Source of the DNA: a virus
Strand: one strand, 5' to 3'
Length of the DNA stretch: 64,000 nucleotides
IMG/VR virus record: IMGVR_UViG_3300042522_000315
Coordinates: 1 to 64,000 of that record
This document shows, piece after piece, positions 17,327 through 24,796 of this stretch; position 1 is the stretch's first letter, and the number at the start of each line of letters is the position of its first letter. The translations under genes were made by a program, and so were the position numbers. The notes beneath the pieces were generated by a model. That model did no database searches, was not told the DNA's origin, and worked only from the letters and a program-made list of their open reading frames with translations.

Positions 17327-18676
17327 ATGTATCTTTCAGAAAATTTAGAACATAAGTGGTCACCAGTTCTTGATCACGAAGGTGCCGGTAAGATTAAAGA
17401 TCCTTATCGTCGTGCCGTAACTGCTATGATCTTGGAAAACCAAGAACGTGCAATGGCAGAAGAAAGCCGTGTATTAAATGAAGCTGCTCCAACTAACTAC
17501 GGTGGTGGTCTCGGTAATGCATCTGGTGGTAACTCTGCTATCGCCGCATACGATCCAATTCTTATCAGCTTGGTTCGCCGTGCTCTTCCTAACTTGATTG
17601 CTTATGATATCGCAGGTGTTCAGCCAATGACAGGTCCAACAGGACTTATCTTTGCTATGCGCTCACGTTATACAAATCAGTCAGGCGCTGAAACATTCTT
17701 CAATGAAGTAGATACTGCATTCTCATCACAGAACGCATCTTCAGGTCTATCAGGTACAGGCGGTCATGTTGGTACAAACCCAGTTGCAAACACAGCAAAT
17801 ACTGGTGCATACACAACAGCTAAGGGTATGTCAACAACTCAAGCTGAAGCTCTAGGTGATGGCGTATCAGGTAACGCTTTTGCTGAAATGGCTTTCAGCA
17901 TTGAAAAGGTAACAGTCACAGCACGTTCACGCGCTCTAAAGGCTGAATACACAATGGAACTTGCACAGGATCTTAAGGCTGTTCACGGTCTTGATGCTGA
18001 AACAGAGCTTGCAAACATTCTTTCAACAGAAATTCTTGCTGAAATCAATCGTGAAGTTGTAAGAACTGTTTACACATCTGCTGTTGTAGGTGCCCAGTAC
18101 GGTGTAACAACCGCCGGTACATTCGATCTTGATACTGACTCAAACGGCCGTTGGTCTGTTGAAAAGTTCAAGGGTCTTGTGTTCCAGATCGAACGTGAAT
18201 GTAACGCTATCGCAAAGGCAACAAGACGTGGTAAGGGTAACATCCTTCTAGTATCTTCTGACGTTGCTTCTGCTCTTGCTATGGCTGGCGTTCTTGACTA
18301 CACACCTGCTCTAAACGTTAATCTACAGGTTGATGATACAGGTAACACATTCGCTGGTACAATGCACGGTCGTGTGAAGGTCTACATCGATCCTTACTTC
18401 GGTGGTTCTTCATCTGGTGACGAACTTGCTTGCGTTGGTTATAAGGGTACTTCTCCTTATGACGCTGGTCTATTCTACTGCCCATACGTTCCTCTACAGA
18501 TGGTTCGTGCTATTGGTCAGGATACATTCCAGCCAAAGATCGGCTTCAAGACACGTTACGGCATGGTAGCAAATCCATTTGCACGTGGTTACGACTACGC
18601 TTCACCTGGTCTTGGTGTCATCGCTGATCGTACAAATCAGTACTACAGACTATTCAGAGTTCGCAATCTTACCTAA
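17327..18676 (+). CDS. 23: Major capsid protein gp23-like
   Basis: 449 aa (T4 gp23 is 521). HK97-fold capsid subunit of the T4 type: IAAYDPILISLVRRALPNLI, AYDIAGVQPMTGPTGLIFAM, FNEVDT, FSIEKVTVTARSRALKAEYT, AQDLKAVHGLDAETELANIL, and near the end PKIGFKTRYGMVANPFARG. The N-terminal about 60 residues (through MAEESRVLNEAAP) are probably removed by gp21 at a glutamate. Codon use is biased to CGT, GGT and AAG, typical of a highly expressed gene. It ends before a strong terminator. No gp24 vertex gene follows in this window. Confidence 0.97.
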   Translation: MYLSENLEHKWSPVLDHEGAGKIKDPYRRAVTAMILENQERAMAEESRVLNEAAPTNYGGGLGNASGGNSAIAAYDPILISLVRRALPNLIAYDIAGVQPMTGPTGLIFAMRSRYTNQSGAETFFNEVDTAFSSQNASSGLSGTGGHVGTNPVANTANTGAYTTAKGMSTTQAEALGDGVSGNAFAEMAFSIEKVTVTARSRALKAEYTMELAQDLKAVHGLDAETELANILSTEILAEINREVVRTVYTSAVVGAQYGVTTAGTFDLDTDSNGRWSVEKFKGLVFQIERECNAIAKATRRGKGNILLVSSDVASALAMAGVLDYTPALNVNLQVDDTGNTFAGTMHGRVKVYIDPYFGGSSSGDELACVGYKGTSPYDAGLFYCPYVPLQMVRAIGQDTFQPKIGFKTRYGMVANPFARGYDYASPGLGVIADRTNQYYRLFRVRNLT

Positions 18677-18704
18677 TAAGAAGCAAGAACAAAGAGTACA
18701 AACT

Positions 18705-18731
18705 GGGCAGCAGCAATGCTGCCCTTTTTTT
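18705..18731 (+). terminator. Rho-independent terminator after gp23
   Basis: A perfect 8-bp stem GGGCAGCA / TGCTGCCC with a GCAA tetraloop is followed by TTTTTTT. It ends the capsid transcript and is followed at once by a fresh late promoter. Confidence 0.9.
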
Positions 18732-18732
18732 A

Positions 18733-18740
18733 TATAAATA
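18733..18740 (+). promoter_or_regulatory. Late promoter TATAAATA after the gp23 terminator
   Basis: An exact octamer starts 2 bases after the terminator T-run, 26 bases before the ATG of the next gene, restarting late transcription for 18766-20162. Confidence 0.78.
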
Positions 18741-18765
18741 GAATAAACAACTCAGGACTCATCAT

Positions 18766-19647
18766 ATGTTATCATTTTTAGAATATATGCTAATAGCCGA
18801 AGCTGGAGAAAATCTACATCCAGGTCAAAGATGGCATGAACAGCACCCAGTAGATTTTATGAACATCGTCAATCACTATGATCAAGCATCAAAGGCTGAA
18901 TTGCATAATGGTAAAAATTGGTACAAAAATGCACAAGAGTATACAGCATCGGTATCTAAGACAACAGGAGTTCCTCATCACACTGTTGCTGGCTTAACAT
19001 CTGTCTATTCTCCTCAGAGAGACTGGCACAATAATATGATTGATGCTTCTAGAGTTGCAAGACGCAAGACAGCCCTCGGTGGTAAGAAGCAGAAGCCATA
19101 CTACAAGTACGGAAGAACTTTTGCTGGTGATCTACAAAGACAAGCGGCAGAACGTTTGTTGAGTGGTGAGCATTACAACAAAGTTATCAAAGGACAGAAA
19201 ACCCTAGCCTTCGCTCATCTAATCGATCATGGAGGAGATAAAGACCCAAGCGATCCTCAAGTTGTTATCGATAGACACGCACACTCAGTTGCATCAGGTG
19301 CAAGAATTACTGACGCAGCTTTTGGTGCAGCAGGACTGAAGACAAAGAAGAAGTACAACAGAGTGAAGCAAGCTTATATTCAAGCTGCCGATCATGTTAA
19401 TCAGAGAAACGGTGCGAAGCTTGGTGATGCTAACTACTTACATCCGCATCAACTACAAGCAGTAACATGGTTAGTGCGTCAACGTCTCAACAATGATGAA
19501 GATGTTAAACTAGGTAAAAAAGATCCAAAAGATATCGTGAAGGCAGCAAAGTCTCGTGATAAAGCCAAACAGAAGTGGAAATCATACTCTGGTACTTGGC
19601 ATCCTGGTGCATCTCATCTATTTGTTAAAGAAGATAATGACGAATGA
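18766..19647 (+). CDS. Conserved phage protein with DUF7178-like block; putative head cargo
   Basis: 293 aa. It begins MLSFLEYMLIAEAGE, which includes IAE, a possible gp21-type (L/I)xE cleavage motif. The middle (about residues 50-190) carries WYKNAQEYTASVSKTTGVPH, then AGLTSVYSPQRDWHNNMIDA, GQKTLAFAHLI, and VVIDRHAHSVASGA. I associate this pattern with a phage family of unknown function (DUF7178-like) that faintly resembles helix-hairpin-helix glycosylases with a catalytic Asp before the HA motif. The C-terminus is basic. It has a late promoter right after gp23. Biochemical function is not known. Confidence 0.5.
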   Translation: MLSFLEYMLIAEAGENLHPGQRWHEQHPVDFMNIVNHYDQASKAELHNGKNWYKNAQEYTASVSKTTGVPHHTVAGLTSVYSPQRDWHNNMIDASRVARRKTALGGKKQKPYYKYGRTFAGDLQRQAAERLLSGEHYNKVIKGQKTLAFAHLIDHGGDKDPSDPQVVIDRHAHSVASGARITDAAFGAAGLKTKKKYNRVKQAYIQAADHVNQRNGAKLGDANYLHPHQLQAVTWLVRQRLNNDEDVKLGKKDPKDIVKAAKSRDKAKQKWKSYSGTWHPGASHLFVKEDNDE

Positions 19648-20162
19648 CAAAAGATAACATAGTAATGAGAACGCCAGAAAACACAAGTTTTCTGCAACCA
19701 ACAAAGTATACGTTTGTCATACCTAACTTATCTTTTGCAAGATACTTCTGTCAGACTGTTACCATGCCGAGCGTTTCAGTTTCTGCTATAACTCAATTGA
19801 ATCCATTCTCAGACATCTATCGTCACGGATTGAAACTAGACTATGATCAGTTAACAATGTCATTTCTTGTTGATGAAGACTTGAGAGTATGGGAAGAAAC
19901 ATATAACTGGCTTCGCAGCGTTGCTATACCTACCAAGTTTGAAGAGTATGCTAAACACTACAATCCAGATAATCCTTTATACTATGATGGTATTCTCACT
20001 ATCAATACAAATGCTAATATACCAAATGTTCGTTTCAAGTTTCGTAACTGCCATCCAGTATCTCTAAGTGGTGTTACTTTTAGTACATCTGAAACGGCAG
20101 ATAATGTCATCACATCTGAACTAGGTATTCGATACGATTACTTTGAAATCGAAAGAATATGA
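19644..20162 (+). CDS. T4-like tail completion/tube-associated protein (gp3-like by position)
   Basis: 172 aa. The tail-tube-superfamily look includes TPENTSFLQPTKYTFVIPNL, ARYFCQTVTMPSVSV, QLTMSFLVDEDLRVWEETYN, YDGILTINTNANIPN and KFRNCHPVSLSGVTFS. In T4-like cyanophages I recall a protein with this signature between gp23 and uvsY, annotated as gp3 (tail terminator) or as a baseplate tail-tube protein; these alternatives cannot be separated by eye. It overlaps the preceding gene by 4 bases and ends the late block. Confidence 0.65.
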   Translation: MTKDNIVMRTPENTSFLQPTKYTFVIPNLSFARYFCQTVTMPSVSVSAITQLNPFSDIYRHGLKLDYDQLTMSFLVDEDLRVWEETYNWLRSVAIPTKFEEYAKHYNPDNPLYYDGILTINTNANIPNVRFKFRNCHPVSLSGVTFSTSETADNVITSELGIRYDYFEIERI

Positions 20163-20191
20163 TTGACATAAACTGAGTTCTATCTTAGAAT
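20163..20191 (+). promoter_or_regulatory. Sigma70-type promoter before uvsY (TTGACA-N17-TAGAAT)
   Basis: The -35 TTGACA is at 20163-20168 and the -10 TAGAAT at 20186-20191, with 17 bases between. It lies immediately after the last structural gene and in front of the recombination genes, so it marks the switch from late to early/middle transcription units. Confidence 0.75.
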
Positions 20192-20217
20192 TTGGTTTAT
20201 TTAATTGGAGTTATATT

Positions 20218-20667
20218 ATGAAGCCCCCAGTGAACATTGATGTCTTGATGGATGAATGGTCAAAAGATAGTTCTATTGATCTGACTGAACCTAGCAAAGA
20301 ACTGCAAAAAATTCCTTCTCTTCATTCAAAGTATCTTCGCATTATGACACACCATAATCTTGTTGTGAAAAAGATGATGTCTGAGTATCAGGAATTGAGA
20401 AGAGTGAAGTTTAGTTACTATTCTGGTGATCTAAATAATCCAGAAGACCTTCAAAAGTATGGTTATGAGCCTATGACGAAAAAGATATTGAGAGCAGATA
20501 TATCCGTATATCTAGATTCAGATAAAGAGCTGAACAACATACTACTGAAAAAGTCTCTTCATGAAGAGATTACAGATTTCTGCAAATCGGTACTCAAAGA
20601 ACTGAACAACAGAACTTTTCAAGTTCGATCAATCATTGACTGGGAGAAGTATGTCGGAGGAAATTGA
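20218..20667 (+). CDS. uvsY: Recombination mediator UvsY-like
   Basis: 149 aa (T4 UvsY is 137). Recognisable blocks are LMDEWSKDSSIDLTEPSKEL, SKYLRIMTHHNLVVKKM, RRVKFSYYSGDLN (the conserved YYSG) and FQVRSIIDWEKYVGG. UvsY loads UvsX recombinase onto gp32-coated single strands. The ATG follows a TTGGAGTT ribosome site. It comes directly after the promoter at 20163. Its stop overlaps the start of an HNH endonuclease gene that separates it from uvsW. Confidence 0.9.
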   Translation: MKPPVNIDVLMDEWSKDSSIDLTEPSKELQKIPSLHSKYLRIMTHHNLVVKKMMSEYQELRRVKFSYYSGDLNNPEDLQKYGYEPMTKKILRADISVYLDSDKELNNILLKKSLHEEITDFCKSVLKELNNRTFQVRSIIDWEKYVGGN

Positions 20668-21200
20668 TGAAACATATACACCACATCATACCGAAACATA
20701 TGGGAGGTACTGATGAAAAAAACAACCTAATTGAAGTGACAATAGAAGAACACGCCGAACTTCACAGGCAACTATGGAAAGAATTTGCTCATTGGGAAGA
20801 TGAACTTGCTTGGAAAGGATTATCTAAAATGATATCCAAACAAGAAATCATATCAAAAGTTATCAGTGAGACACATAAAGGAAAGAAAGTGTCTGAAGAC
20901 ACTAGAAAAAAGATGAGTGAAGCTTCACCTTGGAAAGGTAAGAAGAGATCAAAAGATACGATACAAAAGATGAGCGAAGCCCGCAAAGGTAAAAAACTGT
21001 CGGCTGATCACGTAGAGAAGATGAAAGAAATTTTTTCGGGTGAAGGTAATCCAATGTATGGTAGAACACATAGCGAAGATTCCAGAAGAAAGATAAGTAT
21101 GGCTAGACAGAGAACTAAAGGTAAGAAGAGAGGTCCTTACAAGGGTAAAAAGAATTACTCCGACAGCCATATGAAAGTTTTGAAACGTAATGGACAGTAA
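20667..21200 (+). CDS. HNH homing endonuclease with NUMOD3 repeats
   Basis: 177 aa. The N-terminal HNH nuclease has HIHHIIPKHMGGTDEKNNLI, EVTIEEHAELHRQLW. It is followed by tandem NUMOD3-type DNA-binding repeats: GKKVSEDTRKKMSEA, GKKRSKDTIQKMSEARKGKK, and GNPMYGRTHSEDSRRKIS. The C-terminus is Lys/Gly-rich. It is a free-standing endonuclease gene wedged between uvsY and uvsW, overlapping both by a few bases (ATGA at the front, 11 bases with uvsW). GGAGG precedes the start. Likely a mobile element acting on allelic phage DNA. Confidence 0.88.
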   Translation: MKHIHHIIPKHMGGTDEKNNLIEVTIEEHAELHRQLWKEFAHWEDELAWKGLSKMISKQEIISKVISETHKGKKVSEDTRKKMSEASPWKGKKRSKDTIQKMSEARKGKKLSADHVEKMKEIFSGEGNPMYGRTHSEDSRRKISMARQRTKGKKRGPYKGKKNYSDSHMKVLKRNGQ

Positions 21201-22665
21201 AATTATTATTCATAACAAGGACGAAGCTTTCGTTCGTGTTGAATGTACAGAAGGAGTATCCTACGAACTGAGAGAACATTTCACTTTCATGGTTCCAGGA
21301 TATCAATTCACACCACAATATAGAGCAAAGTTGTGGGACGGTAAAATCAGGTTGTTTGATACAAGACAGAGACAAGTATATCGTGGACTTGTTCCTGAGA
21401 TTGCAAAGTTTTGTGAAGAACGTGGTTATGATTGGAACTATGAAAATGAAGACTATGATGAAGAGTTTTCGTTAACAGAAGCAAAAGAGTTTGTAGAACA
21501 GTTAAGGCCGAAACATGCTCCAAGAGATTACCAGTTGGATGCATTCGTTCACGCAATTCGTACAAGGAGAGCTTTACTACTTAGCCCCACTGCAAGTGGT
21601 AAGTCTCTTATTATCTATCTTCTGGCTCGTTTTTTGGAACATAAAGGACTGAAACGAGGTTTGATTATCGTACCAACTGTTTCTCTCGTAGAACAGTTGA
21701 CAAGCGATTTCAAAGACTACAGTGAGACGAATGGCTGGAACGTAAGTGACAACATACATAAAATCTATCAGGGTCAAGAAAAGTCTAGCGACAAGTTTCT
21801 GACTATTTCAACTTGGCAGTCTATCTATCAGATGCCGAAGAAGTACTTTGCTGACTTTGATTTTGTGATCGGTGATGAAGCGCATCTGTTCAAAGCTAAA
21901 TCTCTTATAGATATTATGACAGGATTGACAAATGCAAAGTATAGAATTGGAACTACAGGTACCCTTGATGGAACAAAGACTCACAAGCTTGTACTTGAAG
22001 GGTTATTTGGAACCGTTCGCAAAGTCATCACAACGAAAGAACTTATGGATGCAAAGCACTTGGCTGAGTTCCAAATCAAGTGTCTTCTTCTTAGACATAA
22101 TGAGTCAATCTGCCAAGCAGCAAAGAACTTTACATACCAACAGGAGATTGAGTACCTTGTCCTTAACGATGCCAGAAACCGGTTCATCTCTAATCTTGCC
22201 GTCTCACTTGAAGGAAACACGCTCGTTCTCTTCCAGTACGTTGACAAACACGGTCGTATTCTACACAAACTCATTTCAGACAGAGTGGGAGTGGACAGAA
22301 AGGTATTTTTCGTAAGTGGAGAAACAGATGTGGATATACGCGAAGGGATTCGTAAGATCGTTGAATCGGAAACGCAGGCTATTATTGTTGCTAGTTTTGG
22401 TACTTTTAGTACTGGCATCAATATTAGAAATCTTCACAACATTATATTTGCTAGTCCATCTAAGTCACGCATAAGAAACTTGCAATCTATTGGTCGAGGT
22501 CTACGTAAGAGTGACACAAAAGATGCAGCAACTCTGTTTGATATCGCAGATGATATGAGACATAAAAAACATGAGAACTATACATTAAAGCATTTTGCCG
22601 AAAGGATCAAATTATATGGCGAAGAAAAGTTCAAGTTCAAAGTCTACAAAATCGAACTCAAGTGA
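21190..22665 (+). CDS. uvsW: ATP-dependent helicase UvsW-like
   Basis: 491 aa (T4 UvsW is about 500). Superfamily 2 helicase: an N-terminal UvsW domain (DSKIIIHNKDEAFVRVECTE), the Q-like motif PRDYQLDAF, Walker A LSPTASGKSLI (about 137-147), DEAH box VIGDEAHLFK (about 227), motif III GTTGTL, and motif VI QSIGRGLRKSD. It unwinds branched DNA and R-loops, converting origin-dependent to recombination-dependent replication. Its coding end overlaps the Sm-like gene by 50 bases. Confidence 0.95.
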   Translation: MDSKIIIHNKDEAFVRVECTEGVSYELREHFTFMVPGYQFTPQYRAKLWDGKIRLFDTRQRQVYRGLVPEIAKFCEERGYDWNYENEDYDEEFSLTEAKEFVEQLRPKHAPRDYQLDAFVHAIRTRRALLLSPTASGKSLIIYLLARFLEHKGLKRGLIIVPTVSLVEQLTSDFKDYSETNGWNVSDNIHKIYQGQEKSSDKFLTISTWQSIYQMPKKYFADFDFVIGDEAHLFKAKSLIDIMTGLTNAKYRIGTTGTLDGTKTHKLVLEGLFGTVRKVITTKELMDAKHLAEFQIKCLLLRHNESICQAAKNFTYQQEIEYLVLNDARNRFISNLAVSLEGNTLVLFQYVDKHGRILHKLISDRVGVDRKVFFVSGETDVDIREGIRKIVESETQAIIVASFGTFSTGINIRNLHNIIFASPSKSRIRNLQSIGRGLRKSDTKDAATLFDIADDMRHKKHENYTLKHFAERIKLYGEEKFKFKVYKIELK

Positions 22666-23077
22666 TGTGCTTTTTTTTCGCTTAAAAAGCGGTGAAGACA
22701 TCATATCGGAAGTAAAAGAGACTGAGTTTGGTTATGTACTAAGCAATCCTTGCAAAATCATGTACCTATCTTCAGGCAAACCTGGATATCTGTCAATCTC
22801 ATTGATGCAGTGGGTATTCTCTCGCATATGCGCTCAACAGAAGTTTGAGATTCCAAAATCAGAAGTGCTTTTCATATCACCACCTAGTGAAATGCTTTCT
22901 GGTCACTATGAAGATTCCATTATACACTTCTTTAGTAAAGAAGACAAACAAAAGCTTGAATTTGATAGTATTATGACAGATGATGATTTTGGTTATGAAG
23001 ATGATGGTAATGCAATGGATATGCTGAAAGAATTCTTAGAACAACTAAACAAGACCGATAAAGGGAAATTACACTGA
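22616..23077 (+). CDS. Sm-like (LSm) domain protein, paralogue 1
   Basis: 153 aa from ATG 22616, which has AAAGGA upstream; an earlier in-frame start lacks a ribosome site. A Lys/Ser-rich leader is followed by VLFFRLKSGEDIISEVKETE, YVLSNPCKIMYLS, LMQWVFSRI and VLFISPPSEMLSGHYEDSI. A small beta-barrel of this kind with LKSGEDIISEV in strands 1-2 is known from a putative cyanophage Sm-like protein of solved structure. The C-terminus is acidic. A second member is at 55121. An RNA-binding ring role is inferred, not shown. Confidence 0.6.
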   Translation: MAKKSSSSKSTKSNSSDVLFFRLKSGEDIISEVKETEFGYVLSNPCKIMYLSSGKPGYLSISLMQWVFSRICAQQKFEIPKSEVLFISPPSEMLSGHYEDSIIHFFSKEDKQKLEFDSIMTDDDFGYEDDGNAMDMLKEFLEQLNKTDKGKLH

Positions 23078-23355
23078 TGTCTAACAAGAACTCATATCTT
23101 GAACTTGCTGATAGTGATGATTTTGGTTTTACATTCTCTCATGAAGATGAACTCATTGAGAATAATCACAACTATTCTTCTCTTCAAGCTGAAGTAGATG
23201 ATCTTAAGAAGAGATTGACTGCTTTGAATAAAATCTTCTTACCTCTGTTAGAGAACTTAGCTAAGGATCCAGATAAGCCAATGATCAAGTGGCCTAACAG
23301 GAAAGAGATGATTGATAAGCAGATTCAGAAGTTAAAGACATTAACCAAGGTATAA
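23077..23355 (+). CDS. Conserved small coiled-coil phage protein
   Basis: 92 aa. The acidic N-terminus is followed by a heptad-like helix (SSLQAEVDDLKKRLTALNKI) and a conserved-looking end LPLLENLAKDPDKPMIKWPNR. I recall the NL-x-K-P-x-IKWPNR ending in T4-like cyanophage hypotheticals near uvsW/gp55. Because it adjoins the late sigma factor gene, a co-activator role such as gp33 is possible, but no decisive motif is seen. It starts with a 1-base stop/start overlap with the Sm-like gene. Confidence 0.55.
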   Translation: MSNKNSYLELADSDDFGFTFSHEDELIENNHNYSSLQAEVDDLKKRLTALNKIFLPLLENLAKDPDKPMIKWPNRKEMIDKQIQKLKTLTKV

Positions 23356-23429
23356 TTAAAGTTATTCATATCATGGATGGCATAGCCATTATGAGTGCAT
23401 GTCAAGAGATTGTCAATAAGAAAGTGATC

Positions 23430-23942
23430 ATGATGAAAAAGAATAGTGAGAGTGTAGTGTATGTTGATATGGATGGTGTCTTGGCAGACCTGTTCAATCA
23501 CGTAGCTGTGATACATGATGTAGAACACTACAATGAGATGACAGAAGAAGATTGGGAATCATTCTTCAAGAGTACAGATGCGTATCATCTCTTCAAAGAT
23601 TTGCCTGCTTTTCCTAATGCAAACAAGCTATTGGAAATGGTTAAGTCTATGGCAGGTGGCTATAAGATATTATCTAGTCCACTGAACTATGATTTAAACG
23701 GTAGCATTGAAGGAAAGAAAGAATGGCTTTCAAAGTTCATATCTGTTCCTGCTGATGAGATTATCTTTGAAAGAGAGAAGCACAAGTATGCTGTGACTAA
23801 CGGCACACCGAACATTTTGATCGATGACTTTCGAAAAAACATCACATCATGGAACAATGCAGGTGGAATTGGTATAAAGTATCAAGCAGATGAGAATAGC
23901 CTAGAAGAATTGAAAGTCAGTCTAGAGAGAGTATTAGAATGA
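23430..23942 (+). CDS. 5'(3')-deoxyribonucleotidase-like HAD phosphatase
   Basis: 170 aa from the MMKKNSE start at 23430; an upstream ATG at 23373 adds 19 residues, but the family normally begins just before the nucleophile motif, so the shorter form is preferred. HAD motif I is VYVDMDGVLADLF, motif II lies around ILSSPLN, and motifs III/IV are REKHKYAV and NILIDDFRKNI. This is the class of pyrimidine 5'-nucleotidases common in large phages, dephosphorylating dNMPs to balance nucleotide pools. It precedes the late sigma gene with an ATGA overlap. Confidence 0.75.
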   Translation: MMKKNSESVVYVDMDGVLADLFNHVAVIHDVEHYNEMTEEDWESFFKSTDAYHLFKDLPAFPNANKLLEMVKSMAGGYKILSSPLNYDLNGSIEGKKEWLSKFISVPADEIIFEREKHKYAVTNGTPNILIDDFRKNITSWNNAGGIGIKYQADENSLEELKVSLERVLE

Positions 23943-24520
23943 AAAATGAAAAGAAGCCGCACTATGTTGATAACAAGAAGTTCTATGAAGAAATTGTGAA
24001 GCATAAAGAAAGAGTAAAGATTGCAAAAGAAAATGGTCTTGAAGAGCCACGACTTCCTAATTACATAGGCGAGTGCATTTACAAGATTTCAAACAAGCTT
24101 TCCAATAAGCCATGTTTCATCAACTATTCTTTTAGAGAAGAGATGGTATCTGATGGTATTGAGAACTGTATTCTTTACTTCAATGACTACAATCCTGATC
24201 TTGGAAAGAATCCTTTCGCATACTTCACACAGGTGATATACTACGCTTTCCTAAGACGCATCAACAAGGAAGAAAAGAACAGATACATCATCTACAAGAA
24301 CTTTCAGGAAACAATCATCAATAATGGACATGCAGCGTTGTTAACTGATAGTGACAACAATCATTTGCTTTCGGCTCCCATATACGATAATATTAACGAG
24401 TTTATGGAAAGATATGAAAGAAAAGAAGAAATCAAGAAAGAGAAAAGAAAGACTGCAAAAGAAGGTCTAACAAAGTTTTACGAGGAAGAAGATGAACAAC
24501 GAAGTGCCATTTCAAATTGA
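23939..24520 (+). CDS. 55: Late-promoter sigma factor gp55-like
   Basis: 193 aa (T4 gp55 is 185). Minimal sigma70-family region 2 signature: LPNYIGECIYKISNKLSNKP, then REEMVSDGIENCILYFNDYN, and NPFAYFTQVIYYAFLRRINK, the core-binding and -10-recognition helices. It directs host RNA polymerase to TATAAATA-type promoters, several of which are present in this window, and needs the sliding clamp (35 kb region) as activator. It is translationally coupled to the nucleotidase gene. Confidence 0.93.
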   Translation: MKNEKKPHYVDNKKFYEEIVKHKERVKIAKENGLEEPRLPNYIGECIYKISNKLSNKPCFINYSFREEMVSDGIENCILYFNDYNPDLGKNPFAYFTQVIYYAFLRRINKEEKNRYIIYKNFQETIINNGHAALLTDSDNNHLLSAPIYDNINEFMERYERKEEIKKEKRKTAKEGLTKFYEEEDEQRSAISN

Positions 24521-24677
24521 GCATTTGATTAACAATCTCTTGAATCAAAAAGAGAGTGTGCATATCAGACAAAACTATCGCCAGAGACTAGAAACAATCA
24601 GAGATGTAATTGAGAAGTCTGTAAGAAAGTTTGATAATGAACTCTACATGTCCAATACTAGGAAAAAGAGAGCGTGA
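24492..24677 (+). CDS. Small hypothetical protein between gp55 and gp47
   Basis: 61 aa, mostly helical (IEHLINNLLNQKESVHIRQN, RLETIRDVIEKSVRKFDNEL). It starts within the end of gp55, has a GAGGAAG ribosome site inside that gene, and its stop overlaps the start of a tiny zinc-ribbon gene. No family is recognised. Confidence 0.55.
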   Translation: MNNEVPFQIEHLINNLLNQKESVHIRQNYRQRLETIRDVIEKSVRKFDNELYMSNTRKKRA

Positions 24678-24796
24678 AAAGATCAAATAATACCTATTGC
24701 CCAGGGTGCAAAAGATATTTGAACGAGATAAAGAAAGATGGATGCGGTTCACAGCGTTGTCCAGACTTAACACAAGGACCATCTAAGGATGACTAA
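24674..24796 (+). CDS. Tiny zinc-ribbon-like protein (40 aa)
   Basis: A GTG-started frame overlaps the previous stop as GTGA and ends 8 bases inside the gp47 gene. It encodes YCPGCKRYL, then a spacer of about 10 residues, then GCGSQRCP: a CxxC...C-x4-C cysteine pattern expected of a metal-binding ribbon. The tight overlaps on both sides support a real coupled gene; GTG as start and the small size keep confidence moderate. Confidence 0.5.
   Translation: MKRSNNTYCPGCKRYLNEIKKDGCGSQRCPDLTQGPSKDD

Noticed and set aside
23373-23430. Upstream start for the nucleotidase gene
   Set aside because: No ribosome site and no homologous leader is expected before the HAD motif; the start at 23430 is preferred but not proven.
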